DNA of 32,200 nucleotides from CAYJRR01 sp964372275 [NCBI: uncultured bacterium] (GCA_964372275.1 CAYJRR010000046.1:1-32200), one strand, 5' to 3'; positions 15,840 through 24,266 are shown, counted from the stretch's first letter. A program made the numbers and translations. Notes: generated by a model from the sequence alone, not told the origin.

Positions 15840-17351
15840 ATGGCCGCACCGAAGATCCTGGTCGTCGAAGACGAACAGCTGGTCGCCCTCGACGTCGAGC
15901 GCCGGCTGACCCGATTCGGCTACGACGCGCGGACCGCCGCCACCGGCGAGGAGGCGACCGAGCAGGCGTTCGCCTGGCGCCCCGATCTGGTGCTGATGGA
16001 CGTCCGACTGCGAGGGGGACTCGACGGGATCGAGGCCGCGCGGCGGATCCTGGCCTCGATCGACGTGCCGGTCATCTACCTGACCGCCTATGCCGACGAG
16101 GAGACGCTGGCGCGGGCGCGCGCGTCGGAGCCGTACGGCTACGTCCTGAAGCCGTTCGACGAGCGGGAGCTGCGAACCACGATCGAGGTCAGCCTGCAGC
16201 GCCACGGGATCGAACGTCACCACGCGGAGCAGGAGGCTCTCCAGCGGTTCCTCTCCGACTCGAGCCGCGCTCTGGCGGAGTCCCTCGATTTCCGCACCGT
16301 CCTCCGGCGCGCGGCGGACCTGTTGGCGCCGCGCTGCGCGGACTCCTGCCGCCTGTCGTTGAAGGCGACGAACCACGTCGTTCCGGTCCTCACGATCGAC
16401 TCGACCGGGGAGGAGCGCGAAGAGCCGCCGCCGCCGGGGAGTCTTCTCGCCACCGTCCTGTCCACCGGACGCTCGGCGGTCTCCGGGCCGACGCTCGCCG
16501 TCCCGGTCGCCACGCGACAGCGGATACTGGGCGGGATCCAACTCTCGTTCCACGACCCCGAGCGACGCTTTACGGCGGGCGACGTTTCCACCATCGAGGA
16601 CTTCGGCGCCCGGCTCGCGATGGCGCTCGAGAACGCGCTGCTCTATCGGCAGGCTCAACGGGCGATTTCGATGCGCGAGGAGGTGCTGGCCGTCGTCTCG
16701 CACGACCTCCGGAACCTGCTGAGCTCGGTCCTGCTCCGCGCGGCGTCGATCGCCCGGAATCGTCCCGACAACCAGGCCGCGCAGGCCGTCGTACGCACGG
16801 TGCACCGCATGAACCGCCTCATCGGCGACCTGCTCGACGCCGCGTCGATCGAGGCGGGGGCCGTGTCGCTCGACCGGCGGCCGTGCGCGGCCGGCGCCCT
16901 CGTCCACGAGGCGGTCGAAACGATTCGCCCCCTCGCCGAGGAGCACGGAATCATCCTCCGCGAGGAGGTCCCGGCGGAGTGGGTGTGCGTCTTCGGGGAT
17001 CGGGAGCGTCTGCAGCAGGTCTTGGGCAACCTCATCGACAACGCGATCAAGTTCACCCCGAGCGGCGGTTCGATCACCGTTCGCGCAGTACAGGTGGGGG
17101 ACCGCGTGCGATACGAGGTACGTGACAGCGGGGTGGGGATCCCGGACGAACAGCGCCCGCACCTCTTCGATCGTTTCTGGAGGGCCGCCGCGCGAAAGAA
17201 GGGGACGGGACTGGGCCTCTACATCGCGAAGGGGATCGTCGAGGCGCACGGCGGCGAGATTGGGGTCGAGAGCGTGATCGGCCGTGGCAGCGTCTTTCAC
17301 TTCACGATCCCCGCCGCCGTCCACGTTGCGGAGCATCCCGCGGCGCCGTGA
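15840..17351 (+). CDS. Hybrid sensor: receiver-GAF-histidine kinase
   Basis: A 503-aa cytoplasmic protein. Residues 4-120 form a receiver with Asp54 (LVLMDVRLRGGLDG), Thr82 (YLTAYAD) and Lys104 (YVLKPFDE). About 130-270 is a GAF-like sensor region (TVLRRAADLLAPRCADSCRL ... LAVPVATRQRILGGIQLSF). The HisKA domain has phospho-acceptor His288 (VVSHDLRNLL). The HATPase domain has N box GNLIDNAIKF, G1 DSGVGIPDEQ and G2 GTGLGLYIAKGI. There is no membrane segment, so input is probably phosphorylation of the N-terminal receiver plus a soluble GAF ligand. The next gene starts within its stop (GTGA), which pairs it with the MASE1 kinase. Confidence 0.92.
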   Translation: MAAPKILVVEDEQLVALDVERRLTRFGYDARTAATGEEATEQAFAWRPDLVLMDVRLRGGLDGIEAARRILASIDVPVIYLTAYADEETLARARASEPYGYVLKPFDERELRTTIEVSLQRHGIERHHAEQEALQRFLSDSSRALAESLDFRTVLRRAADLLAPRCADSCRLSLKATNHVVPVLTIDSTGEEREEPPPPGSLLATVLSTGRSAVSGPTLAVPVATRQRILGGIQLSFHDPERRFTAGDVSTIEDFGARLAMALENALLYRQAQRAISMREEVLAVVSHDLRNLLSSVLLRAASIARNRPDNQAAQAVVRTVHRMNRLIGDLLDAASIEAGAVSLDRRPCAAGALVHEAVETIRPLAEEHGIILREEVPAEWVCVFGDRERLQQVLGNLIDNAIKFTPSGGSITVRAVQVGDRVRYEVRDSGVGIPDEQRPHLFDRFWRAAARKKGTGLGLYIAKGIVEAHGGEIGVESVIGRGSVFHFTIPAAVHVAEHPAAP

Positions 17352-19339
17352 CGGAACGCGGCAGACCTCCTTTCGTAGGGACGCGGCTTGCGTTCGTCGG
17401 CCGGATCGGCTTGCTGGCATCGGTCTACGTGGCGACGGCATGGGTGGGACTTCACCTCGGCACGGTCGCCGGATTCGCGACGCTGGTCTGGCCTCCGACC
17501 GGGATCTCGCTCGCCGCGATGCTTCTGTGGGGGCGGCGCCTGTGGCCGGGCGTCGCGTTGGGTGCCTTCGTGGTCAACGTCTGCTTCGGGGCTCCACCGG
17601 CCGCCGCACTGGGGATCGCCGTCGGAAACACGCTCGAGGCGTACGTCGCCGCAATCGCCCTCGACCGCCTCGTGGGATTTCATTGCGCGCTCGACCGGAT
17701 CCGCGATGTCGCGGCGCTCGCCGGTCTGGCGGCGGTCCTGAGCACCGTCCTGAGCGCGACGATCGGCGTGACCAGCCTGTGGCTGGCGGGAAGGGTTCCC
17801 GACGGTCTGTTCGGCGAGAGCTGGATCGCCTGGTGGTCGGGCGATCTGGCGGCCGATCTGCTGGTGGCGCCGCTGCTGCTCACCGCCTTCTGCCCCGCTC
17901 CGACACGCGACGGGCATCGCGCCGTGCGTGCCGTCGAGTCGTTCGGGCTCGCCTTGACCCTGGCGTTGGCGGCGGTCGTGGTCTTGTTCGAATGGGCTCC
18001 GCAACTGCCGGAGCTTCTCCGCAAGACCTACTACTTCTTTCCGATCCTGACCTGGGCCGCCGTCCGATTCGGTCCTCGAGGTTCCGCCGCGGCCAGCTTC
18101 GCCCTCGCCTTCCTGACGACGTTCTCGACGGCGCGGGGCTGGGGTCCCTTCGCGATGCCCGTGCTTCACGAGGGGCTGACGGCGATGCAGACCTTCCTGA
18201 CGGCGTCGGCATTCACGGCGCTTCTGCTCGCCGCGAGCGTCCGGGAGCGGGAGGACCAGCGGCGCGCCGCCCGCGACTCGGAGGCCCGCAAGGGGGCGAT
18301 TCTCGAAGCGGCGATCGACGCCGTGATCACGATCGACCACAAGGGAATCATCCGCGAGTTCAACGCCGCGGCGGAACGGCTCTTCCGGTATCGCCGGACG
18401 GACGTCGAGGGATGCGAAATGGCGTCGCGGATCATTCCGGAACGGCTTCGCGAATCCCATCGCCGCGGTTTCGCGCGGTTCCTGGAAACCGGCGACGGCC
18501 CGGTATTGGGAACCCGCGTTCACTTCCCCGCGGCTCGCTCCGATGGAACCGAGTTCCCGGCGGAGATCGCGATCACGCGGGTGGGTGGGACCGTGCCGCC
18601 GCTCTTCACCGGCTTCGTCCGCGATCTGACCGCACAACAGGAGGCGGAGCGCGAGCTTCGCCAATCGCGCGAAGAGCTCGAGCGGAAGGTCGAGGAGCGG
18701 ACGGCGGCGCTCCAGGAGTCTCTCCACGAGAAGGAGGCTCTCCTCCGCGAGATCCATCACCGGGTGAAGAACAATCTGCAGGTGATCGCGAGCCTTCTCC
18801 ACTTGCAGGCGACGACCGGTGCGAGCGCGGCATCGCAGGCGGCGTTCCAGGAGAGTCAGCTCCGCATCCGGGCGATGGCCCTGGTCCACCAGCTCCTCTA
18901 CCAGTCGAAGGACTTGGCGCGGATCGACTTCGGCGACTACCTGCGCAGCCTGGTGGGGCAGATCTTCCAGGGGTACGGGATCGTGCCGAACCGGGTCTCC
19001 GCGCGGGTCGAGACGGGCGAGGGCACCCTTCACCTCGACGTCGACACCGCCGTCCCCTGCGGTCTGATCGTGACCGAGCTCGTCTCCAATTCACTTCGCC
19101 ACGCGTTTCCGGGTGGACGACGCGGCCGGGTGACCGTCTCGCTGCGGCGGGAGTCGGATCGTTCGTTCGAGCTCACGGTCCGCGACGACGGCGTCGGCAT
19201 CACCGGGGAGACCCCCTGGATCACGCGCCAAACGCTCGGGCTGCAGCTCGTTCGCAGCCTGACCAAGCAGATTCGCGGCACCATCGAGCACGTCCGCGAT
19301 GGCGGCACCTGTTTCCGGCTGGTGTTCGTCGTCGACTGA
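17348..19339 (+). CDS. MASE1-PAS sensor histidine kinase (HisKA_2 type)
   Basis: A 663-aa membrane kinase, starting at GTG 17348. The first 300 or so residues form a multi-helix MASE1 sensor with the signature FATLVWPPTGISLAAMLLWG. A PAS domain (about 317-430: EAAIDAVITIDHKGIIREFN, then ERLFRYRRTDVEG) is followed by a coiled coil (EAERELRQSREELERKVEER). Then comes a HisKA_2 domain with EIHHRVKNNLQVIASLLHLQ (His near residue 468) and a HATPase (VTELVSNSLRHAFPGG; VRDDGVGITGE; TLGLQLVRSLTKQI). The family senses unknown membrane signals. It follows the receiver-bearing kinase, so the two may form one relay. It converges on hemD, with 9 bp between the stops. Confidence 0.92.
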   Translation: MTERGRPPFVGTRLAFVGRIGLLASVYVATAWVGLHLGTVAGFATLVWPPTGISLAAMLLWGRRLWPGVALGAFVVNVCFGAPPAAALGIAVGNTLEAYVAAIALDRLVGFHCALDRIRDVAALAGLAAVLSTVLSATIGVTSLWLAGRVPDGLFGESWIAWWSGDLAADLLVAPLLLTAFCPAPTRDGHRAVRAVESFGLALTLALAAVVVLFEWAPQLPELLRKTYYFFPILTWAAVRFGPRGSAAASFALAFLTTFSTARGWGPFAMPVLHEGLTAMQTFLTASAFTALLLAASVREREDQRRAARDSEARKGAILEAAIDAVITIDHKGIIREFNAAAERLFRYRRTDVEGCEMASRIIPERLRESHRRGFARFLETGDGPVLGTRVHFPAARSDGTEFPAEIAITRVGGTVPPLFTGFVRDLTAQQEAERELRQSREELERKVEERTAALQESLHEKEALLREIHHRVKNNLQVIASLLHLQATTGASAASQAAFQESQLRIRAMALVHQLLYQSKDLARIDFGDYLRSLVGQIFQGYGIVPNRVSARVETGEGTLHLDVDTAVPCGLIVTELVSNSLRHAFPGGRRGRVTVSLRRESDRSFELTVRDDGVGITGETPWITRQTLGLQLVRSLTKQIRGTIEHVRDGGTCFRLVFVVD

Positions 19340-19348
19340 CGGTTCCGG

Positions 19349-20167
19349 TCATTCTTTCGGGGGCCGGAGCGCCGCGTCCTTCTCCAGCGCGTCGGCGAGC
19401 GCTTCGACGGTGGCCCCGTCCGAAACGATCGTGGCCGGGATCCCGAGCGCCGCCGCGCGGGCGGCGGTGACGGCGCCCAGTGCGGCGATGCGCGCGCCGC
19501 GAAGCCGCTCGGCCGAGTCGCGCGGGCCGCCGAGCAGATCGACGAGATGCGATACGGCCGACCCGGAGGCGAAGGTGACGACGTCGACCCCGTCGTCCAG
19601 CGCCCTCTCGAGGGCTTCCCGCGCGCCCTCCGGGACCACCGTGCGGTAGACCGCGGCGACGTCGACGTTCGCGCCGGCGGCGCGCAGGCGATCGGGGAGT
19701 TGTTCGTTCGCCACCTCCGCGCGCGGCAACAGGATCCGCGCGGCGCGAACCGACCCCAACCGCCGCACGACCTCGCCGGCGAGCGCCACCCCGTGGTGTT
19801 CGTCGGGGATCGCGGCGGCGGAGATGCCGCGCGCGCGGAGTGCGTCGGCGGTGCGCGGCCCGACGGCGTAGATGGACGCCGACGCCGGAAAGGCCGGGAG
19901 GTCGCAACTCCCCACCCTCTCCTGCAGGCGGTCCCAGAAGCGCGCCACGCCGTTCGACGACGTGAAGAGGATCGCCGCGTACCGGGGGAGCGCCTCGATC
20001 GCCGCGTCGGCGGCCTCCCAGGAGGACGGTGGCGCGAAGGCGAGGAGCGGGACCGACGCGACCGTCGCGCCGCGCGCCCGGAGGGCCGCCGCCAGGCGCT
20101 CCTCGGGCTCCGCCGCCCGCGTCACCAGGATCCGCACCCCGGCCAGCGCCCCGGCGTCCGGTCTCAT
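19349..20167 (-). CDS. hemD: Uroporphyrinogen-III synthase
   Basis: A 272-aa HemD, which closes and inverts ring D of hydroxymethylbilane to give uroporphyrinogen III. Family features seen are the N-terminal VRILVTRAAEPEERLAAALR, the central ILFTSSNGVARFWDRL and IYAVGPRTADALRARG. Later segments are RILLPRAEVANEQLPDRLRA, DVAAVYRTVVPEGA, VDVVTFASGSAVSHLV and ARIAALGAVTAARAAALGI. The enzyme has few invariant residues, so the assignment rests on this order plus context. ATG 20167 overlaps the hemC TGA (ATGA). It is the last gene of the ccsA-hemA-hemC-hemD run and is not fused to a methyltransferase. Confidence 0.92.
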   Translation of the reverse strand: MRPDAGALAGVRILVTRAAEPEERLAAALRARGATVASVPLLAFAPPSSWEAADAAIEALPRYAAILFTSSNGVARFWDRLQERVGSCDLPAFPASASIYAVGPRTADALRARGISAAAIPDEHHGVALAGEVVRRLGSVRAARILLPRAEVANEQLPDRLRAAGANVDVAAVYRTVVPEGAREALERALDDGVDVVTFASGSAVSHLVDLLGGPRDSAERLRGARIAALGAVTAARAAALGIPATIVSDGATVEALADALEKDAALRPPKE

Positions 20168-21147
20168 GCGGGTCGTCCCGCGTGGACCGCGGCGAGGATC
20201 TCGGCGCCGCCGCGTGCGAGGAGCTCCTCGGCGAGCGAGCGACCGAGCGCCGTCGGCGCGTCGACCGGGCCGGATCGCGAGCCGCGCACGATCGCGGCCG
20301 CCGAGTCGCGCGCCTCGGCCGCGGACACCGGTGCGCCGGCGCCGTTCCACGGGGCGGCGATCAACGCGTCGAGCCGGAGGACGGCGCCGTCGACGCGCGC
20401 GTGCGCCGCGACCGGGAGTTGGCATCCGCCGTTGAGCGTCGCGAGGAAGCCTCGCTCGGCTTCGACGGCGGCGCGCGTCGGCGGATGGTCCATCGCCGCC
20501 GCGATCCTCCTCGCCAGAGGGTCGTCGGCGCGCGTCTCGACCGCCATCGCGCCCGGGCCGACCGCCGGCAGCATCGGTTCCAGGTCCAGGATCTCGCTCG
20601 CCCGCCCCGCCAACCCCATCCGCTTCAGACCCGCCAGCGCCAGCACGATTCCGTCGTAGCGCCCCTCGTCGAGCTTGCGCACGCGGGTGTCGACGTTTCC
20701 GCGCAGGTCGATCAGCGCCACGTCGGGCCGGCGAGACCGGACCTGCGCCATCCGGCGGAGGCTCGAGGTGCCGACCCGCGCGCCGCGAGGGAGGCCGGCG
20801 AGACCCGATCCGTCCCGGGTGAGGAAGGCATCGCGCGGATCCTCCCGCTCGAGGAACGCGGCGAGTCGCAGCCCGTCGGTTTCGACCGACGGCAGGTCCT
20901 TGGCGCTGTGCACGGCGATCGAGACCCGGCCGTCGAGCAGCGCCTCCTCGATCTCCTTGACGAACAGCCCCTTCCCGCCGGCCGCGCTGCCGATCTCCGG
21001 GAGCGGGCGGGAGCTCATGTCGCCGGCGGTGGCGATGATCGAAAGCTGGATCTCGATTCCGAGCGCGCGTTCGAGGCGCTCCTTCACGTGGTTCGCCTGC
21101 CACCTCGCCAACGCGCTCCCGCGGGTGCCGATCCGGACGCTAGGCAC
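20164..21147 (-). CDS. hemC: Hydroxymethylbilane synthase (porphobilinogen deaminase)
   Basis: A 327-aa HemC that polymerises four porphobilinogens to hydroxymethylbilane. The start GTG 21147 gives VPSVRIGTRGSALARWQAN, the family's usual N-terminus. It overlaps the hemA stop by 8 bp. Catalytic Asp84 (VHSAKDLPS) and the dipyrromethane-cofactor Cys242 (NGGCQLPVAAHA) fall at the E. coli positions. Substrate-binding Arg motifs (GTSSLRRMAQ; DLRGNVDTRVRKL) are intact. A longer in-frame start exists upstream, but it would add low-complexity sequence within hemA. Confidence 0.97.
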   Translation of the reverse strand: MPSVRIGTRGSALARWQANHVKERLERALGIEIQLSIIATAGDMSSRPLPEIGSAAGGKGLFVKEIEEALLDGRVSIAVHSAKDLPSVETDGLRLAAFLEREDPRDAFLTRDGSGLAGLPRGARVGTSSLRRMAQVRSRRPDVALIDLRGNVDTRVRKLDEGRYDGIVLALAGLKRMGLAGRASEILDLEPMLPAVGPGAMAVETRADDPLARRIAAAMDHPPTRAAVEAERGFLATLNGGCQLPVAAHARVDGAVLRLDALIAAPWNGAGAPVSAAEARDSAAAIVRGSRSGPVDAPTALGRSLAEELLARGGAEILAAVHAGRPA

Positions 21148-22453
21148 CGCCTTCGCCCTCTTTCGGTGGGTCGTCGTCGATCTCGAGCATCCCCGGAACT
21201 TCGTCAACGGTACCCAGCGCGAAGGCCTCCAGGAGGGTCTCGGCGTCGAGCGCGCCCCGCTTCAGCGCCTGGATCGGCTCGTGCGCGATCTTCGCCGTCA
21301 GCTGCTGGGTCAGGCGCTCGACGGCGTCGCGTTGCACCGCGTCGAGTCCGCGCAGGCCCCCCGCCGCCCGGGCCAGCTCCGACTTGCGCAGCGCTTCGAG
21401 GCGGGCGGTGAACAGACCGATGGCGGGTCCCAGCTCGACCTGGCCGATCACCCCGACGAACGCCGCCGCCTCCTCCTCGACGATCGCCTCGGCCTTGGCC
21501 GACTCCCGCTTCCGCTCGGCGAGGTTGGCGTCGACCACGCCCCGCAGGTCGTCGACGCCGTAGAGGTAGACGTCGGCCAACTCGTTCACCGCCGGTTCGA
21601 CCGCGCGCGGCACCGCGATGTCGACCACGAAGGTCGGCCGGTGGCGCCGGGCCCGGCTCGCCTCCGCCATCATCGACCGGGTGATGACGTGTCCCTTGGC
21701 CGCCGCGGCGCAGATGACGACGTCGGCGGCCGCCAGCCAGCTACCGAGCTTTTCGAACTGCACCGGCGTGCCGTCGAAACGCTGCGCCAGCTCGACGGCG
21801 CGGTCGTAGGTCCGGTTCGCCACCAGGATCTCGGCGGCGCCGTTCTTCTGCAGGTGACGCGCGGCGAGCTCCCCCATCTCGCCGGCGCCGACCAGCAGAA
21901 CCGTCTTTCCGGAGAGCTCGCCGAAGATCTTCCGCGCCAGCTCCACGGCCGCGTAGGAGACCGACACGGCGTGCGCCGCAATCCCCGTCTCCGAGCGGAC
22001 GCGCTTGGCCACCGAGAACGCCTTGTGCAGCACCCGGTTGAGGATCCCGCCGGCGGCCCGCACCTCGAGGGCCGTCTGGTAGGCCTCCTTGATCTGGCCC
22101 AGGATCTGCGGCTCGCCGATCACCAGCGAATCGAGCGAACTCGCCACCCGGAAGACGTGTCGCAACGCCGCCTCGCCGGATCGCTCGTAGAGGTGACGCT
22201 CGAGTTCGGCGGGGCTGACACCGTGCGTCCGGGCGAGGAACTCGCGCAGCGACGACAGCGTGGCGGTCGGGTCGGCCGACGCGGCGTAGATCTCCACCCG
22301 GTTGCAGGTGGACAGGATCATCCCCTCGGGGACGCCGGCAAGCCGCGTCAGGCCGGCGAGACACTCCGGGAGACCGTCGGCCGGGAACGCGACCCGTTCC
22401 CGCACCTCGATCGGCGCGGAGTCGTGGTTCAAGCCCAGGACGACGATCTCCAT
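21140..22453 (-). CDS. hemA: Glutamyl-tRNA reductase
   Basis: A 437-aa HemA that reduces glutamyl-tRNA to glutamate-1-semialdehyde, the first committed step of C5 heme synthesis. The nucleophile Cys50 lies in ILSTCNRVEIY. The rest of the catalytic domain is intact (RVASSLDSLVIGEPQILGQI, then KEAYQTA). The NADPH-binding domain has VLLVGAGEMGELAARHL. The C-terminal dimerisation helices end at DVQRDAVERL-like segments and an acidic tail. ATG 22453 gives MEIVVLGLNHDSAPIEVRER and overlaps the upstream stop by one base (TGATG). The C5 pathway agrees with hemB, hemC and hemD nearby. hemL is not in the window. Confidence 0.97.
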   Translation of the reverse strand: MEIVVLGLNHDSAPIEVRERVAFPADGLPECLAGLTRLAGVPEGMILSTCNRVEIYAASADPTATLSSLREFLARTHGVSPAELERHLYERSGEAALRHVFRVASSLDSLVIGEPQILGQIKEAYQTALEVRAAGGILNRVLHKAFSVAKRVRSETGIAAHAVSVSYAAVELARKIFGELSGKTVLLVGAGEMGELAARHLQKNGAAEILVANRTYDRAVELAQRFDGTPVQFEKLGSWLAAADVVICAAAAKGHVITRSMMAEASRARRHRPTFVVDIAVPRAVEPAVNELADVYLYGVDDLRGVVDANLAERKRESAKAEAIVEEEAAAFVGVIGQVELGPAIGLFTARLEALRKSELARAAGGLRGLDAVQRDAVERLTQQLTAKIAHEPIQALKRGALDAETLLEAFALGTVDEVPGMLEIDDDPPKEGEGGA

Positions 22454-23265
22454 CAGCCGAAGAAGTGGACGCGGGTGGAGAGGCTGATCCCGACGATCGA
22501 GACCAGGAGCGCGGCGAAGCCGACGACGGAGAAGACCGCCGACTTCCGGCCACGCCAACCGGCGAACAGGTGCGATTGGACGGCGTAGGCGTACCAGAGC
22601 CAGAGGGCCGAGGTGAGGAGCACCAGAGGGTCCTCCCAAACGCGTTCGCCGGCCGTCGGCTTCACCGTCACCCAGGCCGCGCCGAGGAACAGGCCGATCG
22701 AGAGTAGGACGAACCCGGCGGCGGTGGCGAACCGGTTCAGCCGGTCGAGCGCTTCGAGCGACGGGAGGCGGCGGAACAGGCCGCCGAGCCGGCGGGACTT
22801 GAGGAACCGCTCCTGGATCAGGTAGATCGCCGCGAGGCAGAAGCTGACCGAGAAGGCGGCGTAGCCCAGGAGCAGCGACACCAGGTGGGCGGTCAACCAC
22901 CAGGTCGGCAGCGACCGCGAGGGGGCCGGAGACCCGGGCGCCAGCTCGGCGAGGACGGCGAAGACGGTCGCCACCGGCGCCACGAACGCGCCGACCACGG
23001 TGAGGCGCGAGCGAAGCAGCACGGCGAGGAAGATTCCGACGATCCCCCAGGCGATGAGCGAGAGGAGCAGCGCCGCGCTGCCGAAGGAGATGCCGCTTCC
23101 GAACGCCTGGACGGCGAAGCAGACGGTGTGCCCCGCGAAGCCGATCGCCAGGATCGACGTCGCGATCGCCCCGAGCCTCGGCGACGGACGCAGGAGGAAG
23201 GCGACGTAGGCGAGGGCCGCCGCCGCGTAGAACAGCCAGCCGCCGGAGTGGAGAAGCGCGGTCAA
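22453..23265 (-). CDS. CcsA/HemX-type cytochrome c assembly membrane protein
   Basis: A 270-aa integral membrane protein with about eight hydrophobic segments. It carries the CcsA/HemX hallmarks: HTVCFA in an early helix, a central WWLTAHLVSLLLGYAAF, and a late AVQSHLFAGWRGRK with conserved His. CcsA-type proteins bind heme and help export or attach it for cytochrome c biogenesis. HemX-type relatives lie in hem operons and affect HemA levels. Its place directly before hemA fits the HemX-like role. The start TTG 23265 is the most upstream usable codon and has GGAGG only 3 nt before it, which is tight but acceptable. The WWDxHV form of true CcsA is not complete, so HemX-like is the safer name. 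Confidence 0.85.
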   Translation of the reverse strand: MTALLHSGGWLFYAAAALAYVAFLLRPSPRLGAIATSILAIGFAGHTVCFAVQAFGSGISFGSAALLLSLIAWGIVGIFLAVLLRSRLTVVGAFVAPVATVFAVLAELAPGSPAPSRSLPTWWLTAHLVSLLLGYAAFSVSFCLAAIYLIQERFLKSRRLGGLFRRLPSLEALDRLNRFATAAGFVLLSIGLFLGAAWVTVKPTAGERVWEDPLVLLTSALWLWYAYAVQSHLFAGWRGRKSAVFSVVGFAALLVSIVGISLSTRVHFFG

Positions 23266-23316
23266 GGGCCTCCAGAAGGGTAGGCGACGGCCCGCTCACG
23301 GGCAAGACCCGGAGCG

Positions 23317-24024
23317 CTAGTCGAACCGGGCGAAGGCGACGAACAGTTCGCCGGCGAGGGTCGGCTCGCCGCTTCGTTCGCGGCGACGGAACGGACCGTT
23401 CCGCGCCGCGTCCGACGGGTTCCGCAGGTCCATCGGATCGCGCCGGACGGCCCCCCCCATCCAATGAAGGAGCCGGACCTGGCCGTCGGGTTCGACCGTT
23501 TCGACGATCGCGACGTGCGTGATGCGGCCGGTGATCTCGCCCGACGTGTCGCGAAAGAAGGCGAGGTCGCCGACGGCGGGCGCGAGCCGGTCGACGACGC
23601 GCCGCGTGGCGCGGGCCCAGGCGAGGAGCATCCCCGAGACGGTCGGCTGCGTCCGGTGCTCGGGCGGGACGACGAGCGGGCGGCCGGCCGCTTCGAACCC
23701 GGCGCCGACGAATCCGGAGCAGTCGCGGCGGGCGTGTGGGGGGAGCGATCCCGCGGCGACCATCGCCAACATGTGCGCGACCGCCTGCCGCCCGCGGCGG
23801 CTCCCGTGCGCGAGCGGGCTCGCCGACGCCGGCCCGATGGAGGGGATGCCCGGAACCGCCGGCGGATCGAGAGCGTCAGGCGCCGTCGTCGGCACCGTGG
23901 CCGGGGGGCGCGCATCCCGGTCGACGGCGCGTCGCGCGGCGCAGCCCGCGATCGCGGTCAGGCCGGCGGCGGCGAGCGCCGCCGCGACCGGTCGTACGGA
24001 GGGTCGACGGGCCGTGCGTCCCAC
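23317..24024 (-). CDS. NlpC/P60-like lipoprotein, probable cell-wall hydrolase
   Basis: A 235-aa protein starting at GTG 24024. The signal peptide ends in AIAGC (Cys28), so it is a likely lipoprotein. A Pro/Ala linker (about 30-70) precedes a cysteine-peptidase domain. Nucleophile Cys102 lies in RRDCSGFVGAGF, the catalytic His170 in RITHVAIVE, and a further His in LLHWMGG may be the third residue. This is the NlpC/P60 order (Cys, His, polar), seen in peptidoglycan amidases and endopeptidases. Substrate preference cannot be read from sequence. The gene lies just below the terminator of the candidate small RNA, on the same strand. Confidence 0.82.
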   Translation of the reverse strand: MGRTARRPSVRPVAAALAAAGLTAIAGCAARRAVDRDARPPATVPTTAPDALDPPAVPGIPSIGPASASPLAHGSRRGRQAVAHMLAMVAAGSLPPHARRDCSGFVGAGFEAAGRPLVVPPEHRTQPTVSGMLLAWARATRRVVDRLAPAVGDLAFFRDTSGEITGRITHVAIVETVEPDGQVRLLHWMGGAVRRDPMDLRNPSDAARNGPFRRRERSGEPTLAGELFVAFARFD

Positions 24025-24078
24025 TCGCCGGCGAGGATACCGCGGCGATCCCCGTGCCCCGTGTGACGGCGCGCGGGC

Positions 24079-24131
24079 AAAAAAAACGACCCGGATCCAG
24101 AGTGGGGCACATCACTCTGCATCCGAGTCGT
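24079..24131 (-). terminator. Strong Rho-independent terminator (minus strand)
   Basis: On the minus strand a 19-position stem (arms 24113-24131 and 24086-24104) has 17 paired positions and only two mismatches. The loop is 8 nt (ATGTGCCC). It is followed by a run of T (plus-strand A8 at 24079-24086). The arms read ACGACTCGGATGCAGAGTG and CACTCTGGATCCGGGTCGT. There is no T run on the plus side, so it ends minus-strand transcription. No protein gene on the minus strand ends directly before it. Confidence 0.9.
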
Positions 24132-24183
24132 GTTTGCAAGTTTCCCCGGACTGGGAACGACTCCCAACCGGGTCTCGCAATGG
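24079..24183 (-). ncRNA. Candidate sigma-54-dependent small RNA, about 105 nt
   Basis: The predicted transcript begins near 24183 (12 nt after the -12 GC) and ends in the T8 run. The first hairpin is CCCGG (24172-24168), U, UGGGA (24166-24162), loop GUCGU, UCCCA (24156-24152), GU, CCGGG (24149-24145). A 13-nt unpaired linker GAAACUUGCAAAC (24144-24132) follows, then the long terminator stem. This order (5' hairpin, single-stranded seed-like linker, intrinsic terminator) is typical of regulatory sRNAs. The stretch is visibly poorer in GC than neighbouring genes and has no convincing coding frame. I do not recognise it as 6S, tmRNA, SRP or RNase P RNA. Target and function are unknown. Confidence 0.72.
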
Positions 24184-24192
24184 CCTTCCTAT

Positions 24193-24209
24193 CAGCAACC
24201 CGGATGCCA
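24193..24209 (-). promoter_or_regulatory. Sigma-54 (RpoN) -24/-12 promoter
   Basis: On the minus strand the sequence is TGGCATCCGGGTTGCTG, which is TGGCA-N6-TTGCT. GG (-24) and GC (-12) have exactly 10 nt between them, as sigma-54 promoters require. It matches the consensus TGGCACG-N4-TTGCW at all positions except the C and G after TGGCA. A start near 24183 would lead straight into the hairpin-terminator unit. No other TGGCA-N6-TTGC element was noticed in the gaps of this window. Confidence 0.7.
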
Positions 24210-24266
24210 GCACGAATCCTTTGTTCACAAGGAGTTCCGCGTTTTCGAGGCACGCGATTCGGCCGG

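Noticed and set aside
19349-21103. Long minus-strand frame joining hemD to sequence antisense or out of frame with hemC
   Set aside because: Upstream of ATG 20167 the translation is Arg/Gly/Ala-rich and out of frame with hemC, so it is a high-GC artefact and not a fused protein.
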